64,000 bases of DNA from positions 1-64,000 of the forward strand of contig JADPXZ010000016.1 of assembly GCA_019009955.1 (NCBI GenBank), written 5' to 3'. Below are positions 23,961 to 35,400 of the stretch, one piece after another. A program made the translations under genes and the position numbers. Numbering within the stretch: the first letter of the stretch is position 1; each line of letters opens with the position of its first letter. The stretch is from Riptortus pedestris (taxonomy: Eukaryota; Arthropoda; Insecta; Hemiptera; Alydidae). A model generated the notes under the pieces. It did not search any database. It was given only the letters and a program-made list of their open reading frames with translations, and was not told where the DNA came from.

Positions 23961-25803
23961 AAAAAGTATATGTTCAAATATTACCATACAACTGAATAAA
24001 AAGAAGGCAATTATATACAAATAAAAGATGAAGTACCAAATTGCGCTCATCCTACTAACTTACAGTTCAGCCTGCGTGGGGTTAACAAACACCATTTAAT
24101 ATTAATCATTTACTTTCAGTATATATAATACAATTCTATTTTATTTATATCTTGCTTAAAAATAAGTCAATTTGAGAATAAAACAAAATTAAGTATTTGT
24201 TTCCTCGTTTTATTTTTGTTTTTAAAATTCTTGTGCTCCTTAAGTTGAAATATGCAATAGTGAAGATGTAACTACTGAATGTATTAACTTCGTGAATAAT
24301 TTTACCAAAATATACTTTGCAATTAAAGCAAAAGGTAACATGACATTTTTATTTTGTTATTATAAAAACAATGAACTATTATTCCTAAACTAACATTGTT
24401 TTTGTTCATTCATCTAATGATTCCGATGGTTGGGATTAGTTTGTTATTATGAAATTTCTAATTCTTAATAATTGAAGTATGTTTCTAGAAGAAAAGGTTG
24501 CTAAATAATATAATAGAATGACCACAATCAACATTTTATTTATTTCTGTACTCACGTAAAATGATAACAAAAAAATACTGAATAAGTCAACATAATTGAA
24601 CGACAAAATATATTACATTGTATAATAAGTGTTAACATGTAGTAAAAATTATTATGTATCATAAAATATATTTAATAAACTTAAAAATAGCAATATTCTT
24701 TTTTTGGAGCTTAATTTAATTTTATTTTATGTAATACCATTATGTCAGAAACTATAATTATGATGACTTCATGAAATATGAAAAAGACTTGTACGATTCT
24801 TGAAGTAAAAATATAAAACATTAATAAAATAACATTTGATTAAAACATAATTATTTCAGTAAAAGTAAAGTAACTTTTAAAACTTGCTAATGAAATTAAC
24901 AGGTTTTTTTTTTTTTTTTGTTTAAATAGCATAATAAAGCATCACCTATACAAATAATGAGTAATGCATACTCAAAGAATTTCCTAATATTCTGATTATG
25001 AACAAAAATATCATGTTAAGTGTTTATTGTTTCACATAAGTATACTCCATTGCATAAATAAACAGTAATGCTCAATTTTGAAATAAAACCATAATGTCAC
25101 TGGAATAGCTCTTTTAAATGCCACTTATCTTCCCCCAAGACCTCTCCACATCGTTTTCAGCTACTTTGTTTTTCTTTTGCATATTCTGAGTGTTTTAGTT
25201 TAGGCTGGTTTTACATACTTTTCTGTGTATTGAATTAGAAATTTCTTTCCAAAAATTTCTTCCTATCTTTTAAAGAAATACAATATTACTATTAGTAGAT
25301 AACATTACTATTTGATTTACTAATATTTTCTTAATGCCTACAAAGTCTAAAACTCACAAAGGGTTATGACAAGTTTCTACAGATTTGCTTTTAAAATTGT
25401 ATAAACAGTACTGCAATATTGTTTAAATTCATTCTCTAATATTATATACAAATTTTTCTTTTCTTGAATATTATCCACTGCTATTGAACAAATAAGGAAT
25501 TTTATTTTTTTATTCTAATATTTAAAAAGATTTAGATTTTAGAATTTATATAACTGACATTATTTAGTAAATCTAGTAAGTGAAAATGAATTTCCTTTAT
25601 TCATGAATATAGCCACATTAGAAAAAAGTGGACGTTAATAAATAATAACAATAATGAATTGACCCTCTAGTAACTTCAATGACAACATGAATAAAAAATA
25701 TCTTGAATTCAGGTCTGTTTAATAATACTTAAACTATGAATGGATAAAATAAAAGTGAGTTCAGAAATTAATTATGGCATATATTATAAAAGAGAGAGCT
25801 CCA
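23961..25803. other. AT-rich, no gene seen
   Basis: Nearly 2 kb with very low GC, many homopolymer runs, and neither long frames nor R1 or R2 sequence. It may be intronic. Confidence 0.4.
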
Positions 25804-25804
25804 A

Positions 25805-27334
25805 TTTTTAAAGAATGATACAACATTCCAAATATTTATTTTTATCCGTTTCATCCAAATCTGGATTCATATAAAATTGAAATGAGTTTCTCCTTCTTTG
25901 GTTATGTCGTCCATGAAATGTGTCATCTGATCTTTCCAATGTAATAATTTCATTATATTTCTTTGTATCATCTACAGTCATTTCTCCCTTGCTGATTTCT
26001 CGCAATTTCTGATTCTCATATTCCATAAGGTGGCTCCTACCTAATTCCGAATTGAGAAATTCCTGATCTCTTTTTTTTTGTTCCTTGTTAATTTTTTTGG
26101 GGGGGATTAACAATTATTATCTGGTCACTAAAAATGTTGTATGTTTCAGAATCCTATCCAGTAGTTAAGTAAGTCAGAAATTTTCTGGTACCTACATTTT
26201 CATGGTCTATTTCAACCAGGCAAGGTAGAGAATATACAATAAACAAAACTTTTGAATCATCTGAATCATAATTATTTCTTGGTGTTCCATTTATAGGTCC
26301 CACTGAAAAGTCTAGTGGTACTTTTTGAAACATGGGACAATTTTCTTGATTGTTTTGTGAAATACCATGTGTGGAATCATATCTGTCACATACAGCATGT
26401 TGTTCAGAATTTGATTCATAATTTTTTTTTTTTTTTTTAAATGTAATCCACATACTAATATTAATCTTTTCATGGGCACTGCTTTTTAGTAAATCTCTTC
26501 CATAAAGTTTATCTATGCATGTCCTATGAAGTGTGATATCATACTTGATGATATCCACTGCAAGAGGAGTTTTAGAATTCATTTTTTGAGTTTTGTTCTT
26601 TGAAGACTTTCCTTATCATTCATATAAGTAGCTACAGTCTCTTCTTTAATATTTCTTGATGAGTATTCCATATGAAATTTATCTCTGACATTCATTTCAT
26701 CAAATCGAGCACTACCCACTGCTACCTCCATGTTCTGTAGGGAGTAATAATTGTCCTTTTGCTTGGAGTACTTTTTCTTTCTTGGAATTGCACCAGAATT
26801 CATTTGTGATTTATTGTTTGAACCTAAAAAATCATTCTGACAAAAATTGGTTTGATCAATGCCCCTTTTATTGCTCATGGAAGATATTTATCCTTCTTAA
26901 GGATTTGTGAATGCCATATTACCTTTAGCATCCTTTCCTCCGTGGTTTTTGTATGTATTAGGTATATTGTTATTTTGATTCTTATACTCTTTTACTGGTA
27001 CATTTTGTGTATTGAACGAAGTGGAGTTCCATATATTAGGAGAAAATTGGTTCCTATCAGATGGTGATCTAATAAATTTAAACTCACTTTGGCCCATACT
27101 TCCTAATGGTATTTGTGGACTAAAACATGTACTGCCATGGATGAACATCATGGTTTTTTCCCTACTCACTGGTTCTCTTCTTTTAGGCATAGAAAGGGCA
27201 TGCGGTGTTCTATTTTTTATAACAATCGTGTTCTGGATCCTCATTGGAATCTAGTTGGTGGTACTTGATTTTCAAGCTAAATCCTTCCAACTCACTCTGA
27301 AGGTATCCTTGCAAATTAATCATCATGAATCATT
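25805..27334 (-). pseudogene. Broken ORF of about 500 codons, unrecognised
   Basis: One ancestral reading frame can be followed from an ATG near 27331 to TAA near 25808. It opens with YLQSELEGFSLKIKYHQL, shifts in an A6 run near 27210, meets TAA codons at about 26899 and 26890, shifts in an A6 run near 26584, meets TAG near 26154, and shifts in a C7A7 tract near 26100. It closes with QFYMNPDLDETDKNKYL. Between breaks the pieces are 80 to 140 codons long and share an Asn/Asp/Lys-rich, hydrophilic make-up without membrane segments. An 18-base A run encodes a Lys block. I recognise no domain. It could be a retroposed or dead host gene, or a live gene with homopolymer assembly errors, since three of the breaks sit in homopolymers. 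Confidence 0.55.
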
Positions 27335-27540
27335 CATTTGTCATTATTGTTAGCTCAGTTTTAAATTACATTCCTTATTAATATTTATCCACAGTTTGCT
27401 TTTATTTTCTTATTCATCTGTTTTTCTTTTTGTTTGTTCCTAGCTCCTAGTGCTTCTGGCTCTTTTACATTTTCCTTTGGGTTTTATTTTTTTCTGTTCC
27501 TTAATTTCCTTAAAGAATATTATTTTTGTTCAATCCACAG

Positions 27541-27588
27541 ATCTCATCTTTCTCCAAAAGTGTACGCACTGTTGTTGGCTTAGTCCGG
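27541..27588 (+). other. Candidate internal exon, unknown gene
   Basis: Bounded by acceptor CAATCCACAG and donor CCGG|GTGAAG. Two of the three frames stay open; one gives ISSFSKSVRTVVGLVR. Short and unsupported by homology, so weak. Confidence 0.3.
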
Positions 27589-27936
27589 GTGAAGGTCCTT
27601 AACATTCAGCCTAAACATAATATAAGCTTTGACAAAAATGTATTTCCTTCAGGACCAAATTCTAGCCATTCCCCCGTTCAGAATAAATCAATTAAATATT
27701 TTAAAATTCAAATAATTTCTTCCGTCCTAGAAATAGAAATTTTTCATTTGATAGAAATATACTGAATTGCTATTCAACATTTAATGTTCATAATTCCATT
27801 CTCCAGTTTATCTTCAAGTAATTACTTACAGAAAATCAATGAATTCTTGGCATTAAATAGAATTTAATTTAAATTTAATCTATGGTGTTTGTTTGTGTTA
27901 AATTTGATGTACTTAATTTCAAATTTTTATTCCCAG

Positions 27937-27986
27937 ATGACGAATTGCGAAGATCACGGTCTGAACCATGCCTTGGAGTGTCTGAG
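27937..27986 (+). other. Candidate internal exon, unknown gene
   Basis: Acceptor TTTTTATTCCCAG and donor GAG|GTAAAT enclose a frame reading DELRRSRSEPCLGVSE. The RRSRSEPCL motif is Ser/Arg-rich as in a phosphorylation site of a host protein, which is inference. It ends in phase 0. Confidence 0.4.
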
Positions 27987-29764
27987 GTAAATATAATGTA
28001 TTTTAATATACTTGTTTTAATATATTTCCCCAGAAATCAGAAATTTAGGCTGTACTCGACATAATTTTCAAAAAATGTATTCATTGTCCCTCAATCCTAC
28101 TATTTATAGAGGGTAAAAAAAATTCTGAGCCCAAGTTGTTTTAAATTGATCAAAAATGTTATATAACCAATCTAGCTGCAAATTTAATTTTTAATAATTG
28201 TTGTTCTATTTGCTTTTTTTGAATCTTGAGTTTTAAATGAGTTATTTGTATTTTTGTGTTTTCAGACTTTAGTAATCTCCCACTTCTGCCCATCTCACAT
28301 TAACAATGAACCAATATATCACAGAACATCTTATTAAGGCCAAATATTTTTTTCAAGGGACTATATTACTATACAATATACAAGCTACGATGTTCAATGA
28401 ACATTTTACATACTAGAATCCATAATTCTTAAATAACGTTCGTAAAGGAACTAAACATTTCATGTCTTGTTTACTTAGGCTTCTTACTATAGAAGAAATA
28501 GAGGATAGATGTTTGAGAGATCACCAGTATGTGATTCCAATTAGGGAAAACTGCCAGAGTTATGCAGCCCCTGTGTGACAAACTTTTTTATTTATGAACC
28601 TCCTAAGGAAACAAACATATTTTAGGGAACAATTTTTTTTTAGATAATATATTGTTGTATTCTTTCCTGTTTTCCCCTTTATTTTACTTTTTCAGTGGGA
28701 ATTCAAATAATCTTAGGTCATATAATTGCTTAAACTAGTCATAAAAACATTAAAAGAATTTCACAAAATCTTGACCACACCTAACTCATTCTACATTAGT
28801 TTGTGGTACCAGGTCAACACAAATCTTGATTATTTTATGTAATCTGTCATAGTATAGTTAGATTTATTGATTTATTAAATGTCTTTTCTTTATTTTAAAT
28901 AAGAATATCATAAATATATGGTAAATCTGAATATTAAAACTACTTTTTTTTTTGCCTTCTAATACTATTACTAGTATTTTGTTTTTGCTGTTTGTAAAAA
29001 CTTATATATTACCAAATAAAAATTTAAGTGAGTTGCCACTAAATAAATTCCTTTTGCAAATCGTCCCCATTACTCTAGGTTTACCACGTGAAGTAAGCCT
29101 AGGCAATATTAGCTATGCCCTCCCTCCTAGCCGAATGTTTGATACTAAATATAATAAAAACAATTTTTCATTTAGTACCATATATATACATATCATAATA
29201 CTCTTACTTGCATGTTTTTAACCAGAATATTTTTAATTGAAATTAATAAAATAAGTAGCTGATGACTTTGAGGGCTGAATATTTATTTAATGATTGTAGG
29301 CTAATAAAAAAATTAATAAATCTAGATTTACCTGTAATAATAATTCAGAACATTATTTCCTTACAAAACATTACCAATTTTTAAAAAAAAATCTGTACGA
29401 ATAGAATGAAGTGCAAAGTACAATCATAACATATGTTAATAGAAATATGTACCAGTGATGAATTTACAAATTTAAATAAATATTATTTGGGGTGTTAATT
29501 AATAATAAAATTAATGCCATTTTAAATTTAGGTTTTTCCTTTTTTTTTCATTTGAGGCCCATGGGCCCTCGGCATTTGCCGACCTGCTGGGCTCACCTGA
29601 GCCCCCTTAAGTTTGAGTATTATTCAGTTTCTTTACTGAGTGTTGATGTATTGTGAGTCCATTCTGGTTGAATAAATAGATTTTAATTTACATGCCCATC
29701 TTCTTTAGCTGTAACATACACCTGATCTCTTGTTGATTTCATTATGAGATATATTTTTTTTCAG

Positions 29765-30005
29765 GGCCTTCCAAGCAATTAGCCAAGAACGATTTGAAAA
29801 ACATAAAAATTGGTGGGAACGGTTGCATAGTTGCAATTATACGCCTCGCAGATGCTTAAATGTGCTCAATAGAGCAGTTTATATATTGGAAGTTTTCGAA
29901 TTCAAACTTGAACTTATTAAGATAGCGCTACTTCTTGTGATGCCAGAAGGTGATACAGTGAAAAGAAACATAAATAGAAGGTGGATAGAAACAGTATTAT
30001 TATTG
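29765..30005 (+). other. Candidate exon coding a helical segment, unknown gene
   Basis: After a polypyrimidine tract and CAG at 29764, a frame of about 80 codons reads AFQAISQERFEKHKNWWERL, then CNYTPRRCLNVLNRAVYILE and FKLELIKIALLL. It is rich in Trp, Cys and Leu, unlike the surrounding AT-rich noise. A donor at 30006 (TTG|GTAATT) leaves phase 0, which fits the next candidate exon at 30858. An alternative donor lies at 30050 (CAG|GTATGT). Not recognised; likely a host gene. Confidence 0.45.
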
Positions 30006-30200
30006 GTAATTATTTCTTATATTATTAATAGTATTCTAAATAGGCTCAGGTATGTATGTATGTATACTGAATGATTGATGGAATAAAGAGATTTAGAAGA
30101 GAAATAGGGTTCAAATTTGTTCTCCCAAGACTAAATCAGAGTTTTATTAATAAAGATACAGTAGGGATTTTTCTATAAATGAGAACTTGACAAAACCTGC

Positions 30201-30219
30201 GGGGAGAGGGAGAGAGGAG

Positions 30220-30274
<55 letters not shown>

Positions 30275-30302
30275 GAGAGGGAGGGAGGGCGAGGGAGAGG
30301 GA
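30201..30302. repeat. (GA)n microsatellite
   Basis: GA units with GGA variants at both edges. Confidence 0.95.
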
Positions 30303-30304
30303 GA

Positions 30305-30483
30305 TCAATGGTTAGTTGGTTATTACACACAGCATTCTCTCAGTCTTAGGACATTAATATGATAATATCAGATATCGTAAAAGAAAAGTCCGTTAAACTA
30401 GATCTGGTTTTCCATGTATCTTATAAATGGCATCTCATATTAGACTGAGTGATGGCAGTGTGTAATAACCAACTAACCATTGA
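30305..30483. mobile_element. MITE-like element with inverted termini
   Basis: 179 bp with inverted arms: TCAATGGTTAGTTGGTTATT ... CTCAGTCT at the left (30305 to about 30348) and the complement ending AACCAACTAACCATTGA at the right (about 30438 to 30483). The first 26 bases match perfectly and the inner part has small gaps. No clear target duplication. It sits between two candidate exons, so probably in an intron. Confidence 0.55.
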
Positions 30484-30857
30484 TAAGCAGTCACTCTTTC
30501 ATTTCCTAATAATGTGTTTTCTCATTTCATCATTTAGACATTTGAAGCCTTAATTTTATACATCTTTTAGACATTTGAAGATTTTATTTATTTTAAATTT
30601 GAGCTAAAGTTCTGAGAGAACTGTTCAGGCTCCTCCTCCAACCTTGACAGTCATGTGAAAAGTTTTTGGGAACATTCTATTTTTACAATAATATAACAAA
30701 ATAGTTAACACAAACTCTCATAACATATTTATTTTTTGTTGTGACCAGTAACATGAGTTTTATTTTGACTGGTTGATTTTAATTTTATTTTGCTATTTTA
30801 TGCATAGTAGGCCGAAATAACAATACCTTTAATTAAATTTTGTATATTGTATTTCAG

Positions 30858-31010
30858 GCGGTGAGAGTTGATAACTGTTTCCAACGAGCTTTGCGAGTTT
30901 TTAAGCATATGGAACCAGAAATTGTTCATCATTTTCCTGAAGAACTTCTTCAAGATGATTTCAAACAAAAAGTGTTCAACTTTCCATTACTATATCCTAA
31001 TGTTATTTAA
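30858..31010 (+). other. Candidate terminal exon, unknown gene
   Basis: Acceptor GTATTTCAG at 30857 starts a phase 0 frame reading AVRVDNCFQRALRVFKHMEP, then HHFPEELLQDDFKQKVFNFP, and stopping at TAA 31008. Joined to the exon ending at 30005 it makes one continuous helical segment. The last third of the frame is the left arm of the hairpin at 30960 to 31060. The family is not recognised. Confidence 0.4.
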
Positions 31011-31060
31011 ATTTTTTGATGAGGATATAATAATGGAAAGTTGGACACTTTTTGTTTGAA
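30960..31060. repeat. Near-perfect 39-bp hairpin
   Basis: Arms 30960 to 30998 and 31022 to 31060 are reverse complements with two mismatches, around a 23-base loop. Homology continues past the base of the stem with small gaps (CAAGAT on one side, ATCTTG on the other). The left arm overlaps the end of a coding-like frame, so the right arm is an inverted copy of coding sequence. Confidence 0.85.
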
Positions 31061-31132
31061 GAATTTGATCTTGTATACAGAAGGTCAAATAATCAGAATA
31101 AAATATAACCAAAAGTTTATTAAGCAAGGAAT

Positions 31133-31264
31133 TTAGTGGTAGAAATCCAAGTTTCCAATAACCTCAATAAAACATTCAATAAATTTTACATAAGATTCTT
31201 GAATATAGCATTGCAATGACAATAGAAGGTTGTTGCTTGTAGAGTGAGCAGCAGGTTTTGATCC
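31133..31264 (-). other. Candidate 3'-terminal exon, unknown gene
   Basis: On the minus strand, TTTTTTCTGTTCCAG precedes a phase 0 frame of 43 codons reading GSKPAAHSTSNNLLLSLQCY, then IQESYVKFIECFIEVIGNLD and FYH, then TAA. An AATAAA signal follows about 16 bases downstream. The combination fits a last exon, but upstream exons are not found and the family is unknown. Confidence 0.35.
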
Positions 31265-31379
31265 CTGGAACAGAAAAAATCTCTTATTATACTTCAAATG
31301 ACTGATATGAATAAAATATATTATTTTGAAAATTTGTTGCAACCTTCAATATACACTTGAGAAGTGTAGGAATTTATCA

Positions 31380-31870
31380 CTAAGGAGGATGAAAAAATGT
31401 ATGCACAATCCCTCTAAACTTTCCCTTTATTTGGACAGTTAAATTTTGTCTTATTGAAACGATATCATCATTCTGGGAGAAGAGCGGAAGCTATTCTGTT
31501 GCCATAATAGTACTTTGAAAATTGAAAATATTCATGCTGCATTGAATGTTATCTCCAAATAAAGGAACTGTTCTGTAGGATTGTTAAATGAGTAGTTTCA
31601 TCTTCCTCTTCCATACAAATTTGATTGAAGATAAATCACTTTGAAGAAGGTACATCATCACCTAAGATTATACAACAAAGCCTCAATAATGAATGCATTT
31701 GCACTCTATGTGATGCCAAACTTATTAATTTTCAGATTAACAGAAAATACTTGGGTGGTAAATAATATATGATAAGTATATATTCTTTGCAGAACAGGAG
31801 AATGAATATGTTACAAGATTTCAGGGTTAAATATAAATATCTGACAAATTAATTGTATAATATATTTTTA
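31380..31870. other. Unique AT-rich sequence upstream of the Penelope-like element
   Basis: No recognised repeat family or convincing frame. Confidence 0.4.
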
Positions 31871-32502
31871 TACACCCTATATAAATACAACCTGGTCGAA
31901 AACATCAGCACAATTATATAAAAAATGGAGAATACACATCAAAATACAAGTACTACACAGTTCTACAAGACCATCTACAGACAATATGGACACCAAATTC
32001 ACCAACTCTGCAAAACCACTGCCAACCTCTCAAGAAAACTAGCCCAGAAGAAAAACGACAATATCTTCCTTCTAAGATGTAGACACAGCAACACCTACCC
32101 AAGACACATAGATGGTAATATCAAATGCACTTATCCATTACTAGTAAAAAACCACCCCTACAAAAACGATATTAACAATGCAGTCAATAACTTCAAAAGA
32201 AAAATTCTTAATATAGAAATAAAACTAACAAACTGGGAAATAAAAACTCTACAAAAAGAACTAAATAGAGCCAAAGAAACACTAAAAATAAAGTTACCAT
32301 CCGAGATTTACAAATCATTCACAAACAGCCCAGACAAAGCCTTCCACAAACTTTTCAACTTAACCAAAATCAGACGACAAAACAAGATTGAAAAAATAAA
32401 CAAAACCATAACACACAACAATAATAATGAATGGGTAATCAACCTCACTCCCACGATCATACCCCCCCAATATACAACAAACTTTAAGTGTAGACCCCAA
32501 GG

Positions 32503-32565
32503 TGGCCCTACGGTAGGGCCATCTTTGTGTGTGTATGGTAGGGCCCCTACCATACACACACAAAG
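32503..32565. repeat. Two adjoining hairpins inside the Penelope-like ORF
   Basis: 32503 to 32521 folds with 9-bp arms and a one-base loop. 32523 to 32565 folds with perfect 20-bp arms and a three-base loop. Both share GGTAGGGCC or its complement. They lie exactly where the translated protein leaves LSVDPK and resumes at LPLMDIL. Confidence 0.85.
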
Positions 32566-34099
32566 ACCTACCACTAATGGACATACTATCCGACATTGAC
32601 TATATAACACACGGCATCGATGATAACCACACAAAAAACACAATCATAGCAAAATGCACTAACATCATAACAAACCACAACAATAAACTCAAAAACACAA
32701 AAAAACAAGACCCCCTAAACACCAAAATCAATAAAACAAAACAATTCCTACATAACAACAAACACTTGCTTATACTCAAATCAGACAAAAGCTATCACAC
32801 GGTTGTCATGGATAAGCACGAATACAACACCAAAATATTAGAGTTACAGACAAAAACACATACAAACAAGTCAAAAGAGACCCCACCTCTACATTACAGG
32901 AAAAAAATAACAAATTACATAAAGATAAAAAAATAGACACAATCACAAAAAACAAACTAACAAAATACAACAGCACACCCCCCAGAATTTATGGCACAGT
33001 CAAAACCCACAAAGCTAACAACCCCCTCAGACCAGTAATAGGCTTCAACAACAGCCCCACATACCACACATCCAAATACCTCACAGACTTAATCAAACCT
33101 CTAATAGACGACCCTTACACCATCAAAGACTCCTTCCAATTTTACAATGAAATAAAAACCAAAACCATACCAGACAACTATATACTCATATCCCTAGATG
33201 TGAAATCACTATTCACTAATATCCCAATCAACACTGTCAAACAATTACTAATCGACAAATGGGACAACCAAAAAGACAATACAAATATAACAACCACAGA
33301 CTTCAAAAACCTACTAAATTTATGCTTAGATTGTGGATACCTGTAGCCACTAATACAGCAGACATAATTATGACGGACCTCATAAACAAAACACTCACAC
33401 TACTACCATATGACATCCCATTCATCTACCTATACATAGATGACCTATACCTAACCATACCCTCCACAGAAACTACTAATATCCTCACTCACTTCAACGC
33501 ATACCACCACAAACTTCAATTTACCATAGAAATAGAAAACAACAAAACACTTCCATTTTTAGACACAATCACTCTAAGGAAACCCAATGGCACCATAGCA
33601 GTCAATTGGTGGACCAAACCACACAAAACAGACAGACATATAGACTACAACTCACACCACCCAATAAAACAAAAAATCAACACAGCACAAGCACTCTTAC
33701 ACAGAGCACTCAAATTAAGCGACCCAACGTACCATAAAGGAAACATAAAATTAGTAAAAAACATACTCAGACACAACAATTACCCAAATAAACTTATCAA
33801 CCGCATCATACACAATACAAACAACCAAACACACAGCATCACACAAAACACCAATAACATCAACCAACACAAATTCCACTCTATCACATATGTCAGAGGC
33901 CTATCTGAAAAATTAGCTAATGTAATGACCAATCACAACATAAAAGTCAGCTTCAAAAACAAAAAAAAAACAATACACAAAGTAATATACTCAAGGCTCA
34001 AAGCAAAAATACCCCCAAACAAAAAGAGCAATGTCATTTACAAGATACCATGCAAAAACTGCAACACATTATATATTGGAGAAACCAGCCAATACGTCA

Positions 34100-34177
34100 C
34101 CAACAGAATAAGATTTAGGATTTATATGGTTTGGGCAATCAACAGCTAGGTTATTATGCCCTTCTCCAACAGAATAA
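34100..34177. other. Short insertion with 12-bp direct repeats in the nuclease domain
   Basis: CCAACAGAATAA occurs at 34100 and again at 34166, with 54 unrelated bases between. Removing one repeat and the 54 bases joins YVTNRI to TGHKSDIK, the expected GIY-YIG reading, so the original site can be inferred. Confidence 0.75.
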
Positions 34178-34440
34178 CAGGCCACAAATCTGATATAAAA
34201 ATAAACAAACTAAACAGTGCATTGGCGCAACACAGCATCAACAATGACCACCACTTCAAATACAACGAAATACAAATACTAGACATAGAACCCAACAAGT
34301 CCAAAAGAATGTTTAAGGAAATGCTATACATAGCCCAACACAAAAACACAACAACAAAAAGACAGACATTGACAAACTCAGCAACATAATACCATAAACA
34401 CACCTCAACACTATACAATATTCATACCCATACATAACAC

Positions 34441-35090
34441 CACATTATATATAATACCCATATCATTATTATTATAAATGTATATATATATAAAACACAA
34501 TAACAGCTGTAACATATTATAAAATTATAACTTAATAGATCTAATACAACAAGAAAGTGGCTCTAATAAAAATATAACTACAAACAGCATTAATAACTGT
34601 AACATAATAGAATAATAATACTGTAGATACATAATAGAATAATAATACATAATAGAATAATAATAGTGCAACATAAGAATAGCTTTAATATAGGCATAAC
34701 AATGATTGCAGTAACACACAGGAATGGTTGTTATAACATAATAAATATAATAATAAAAATAGCAACATAGATACAACATAGAAATAACTTTAACACAACA
34801 CAACAATAATTATAATTTAAAATGACAAGACAATGATTGTAATAGTACATAGCAATAACTATTGTAAAATAATATAAGTTGCAATAACATAGTGGTAAGT
34901 GGCAATAACATAGATTTAATAAAACATAGCAATAATTGTAATAGTGCATAGCAATAACTATTGTAAAATAATATAACTACAGTACAACAATTATAATATA
35001 GTTTAACAAACAAAGATACCATACTATAAATATATAAAACATACAAAAGGCTGTGACCCTGCTATGTAAACAAAACAAGGAAGGTTACTA
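34441..35090. repeat. Degenerate AT-rich tandem repeats
   Basis: Loosely repeated units built on AATAACATAG and AATAATTGTAATAG. The clearest pair (CATAGCAATAACTATTGTAA and onward) starts near 34848 and 34951. No coding capacity; it may be the 3' region of the Penelope-like element. Confidence 0.5.
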
Positions 35091-35204
35091 TAATCCTAGT
35101 CATAGTGCAATAAGAATATATAATAGTTTATAGATTATTTAGTCTTGGTAAGTAATAATAAGAAAAAAAAACACCCTTTTACAATAATATGTAATAACAA
35201 AGTG

Positions 35205-35400
35205 CAATATTATAAAGTAGTAGTATAATCGGCGCATCCAAAATGAGAGGGTCTCTGGCAGTAAGTACATATTAAAAACTGGTCTGATTCAGCATATATA
35301 TCACGACAGCATACTGCACAAAACCCTTGAAGTGGCATCATAGTAAGTTGAAAAAGACGTATCAAGAGGCTAGAATGGTCTGGAAGGAATGGCGGCAATA
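35205..35400 (-). pseudogene. Zinc-finger (PHD-like) fragment
   Basis: The minus-strand frame reads FCAVCCRDIYAESDQFLICT and then YCQRPSHFGCADYT. Its spacing CX2C...CX2C...HX2C is like part of a PHD finger. There is no ATG at its start (the frame opens at TTG) and it stops soon after. It could be a piece of a transposon protein or of a host gene; I cannot tell which. Confidence 0.35.

Larger units (their letters stand above)
31925..34389 (+). pseudogene. Reverse transcriptase / GIY-YIG endonuclease ORF, interrupted
   Basis: In intact Penelope-like elements one protein of roughly 800 residues carries reverse transcriptase and, at the C-terminus, a GIY-YIG endonuclease that nicks the target DNA. 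Here the frame moves at a C run near 32462, at a hairpin insertion (about 32503 to 32565), and near 32850. At about 33340 the frame breaks after LNLCLDCGYL and resumes at ADIIMTDLINKT; the expected conserved stretch before it (the MGSPLSP-type motif) is absent, so roughly 20 codons are deleted. A 66-base insertion with an in-frame TAG splits the nuclease near 34100 to 34177. The last part ends with RMFKEMLYIAQHKN, typical of the family. No active enzyme can be made. Confidence 0.85.
31870..34440 (+). mobile_element. Penelope-like element, broken
   Basis: Recognised from its translated parts in order. There is an N-terminal helical region (from an ATG at 31925), then PRIYGTVKTHK and NPLRPVI, ILISLDVKSLFTNIPINT (reverse transcriptase), LYIDDLYLTIP with the YxDD catalytic pair, PFLDTITLRKPNGTI, and a C-terminal GIY-YIG nuclease (VIYKIPCKNCNTLYIGETS, then ALAQHSINNDHHF). 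The coding strand is very A- and C-rich, unlike its surroundings, marking a separate origin. No terminal repeats were recognised. Several frameshifts, a deletion and two small insertions make it inactive. Confidence 0.9.

Noticed and set aside
34525..35046. ORFs rich in Tyr, Cys and Ile on the minus strand
   Set aside because: Translations of degenerate AT-rich tandem repeats in several overlapping frames.
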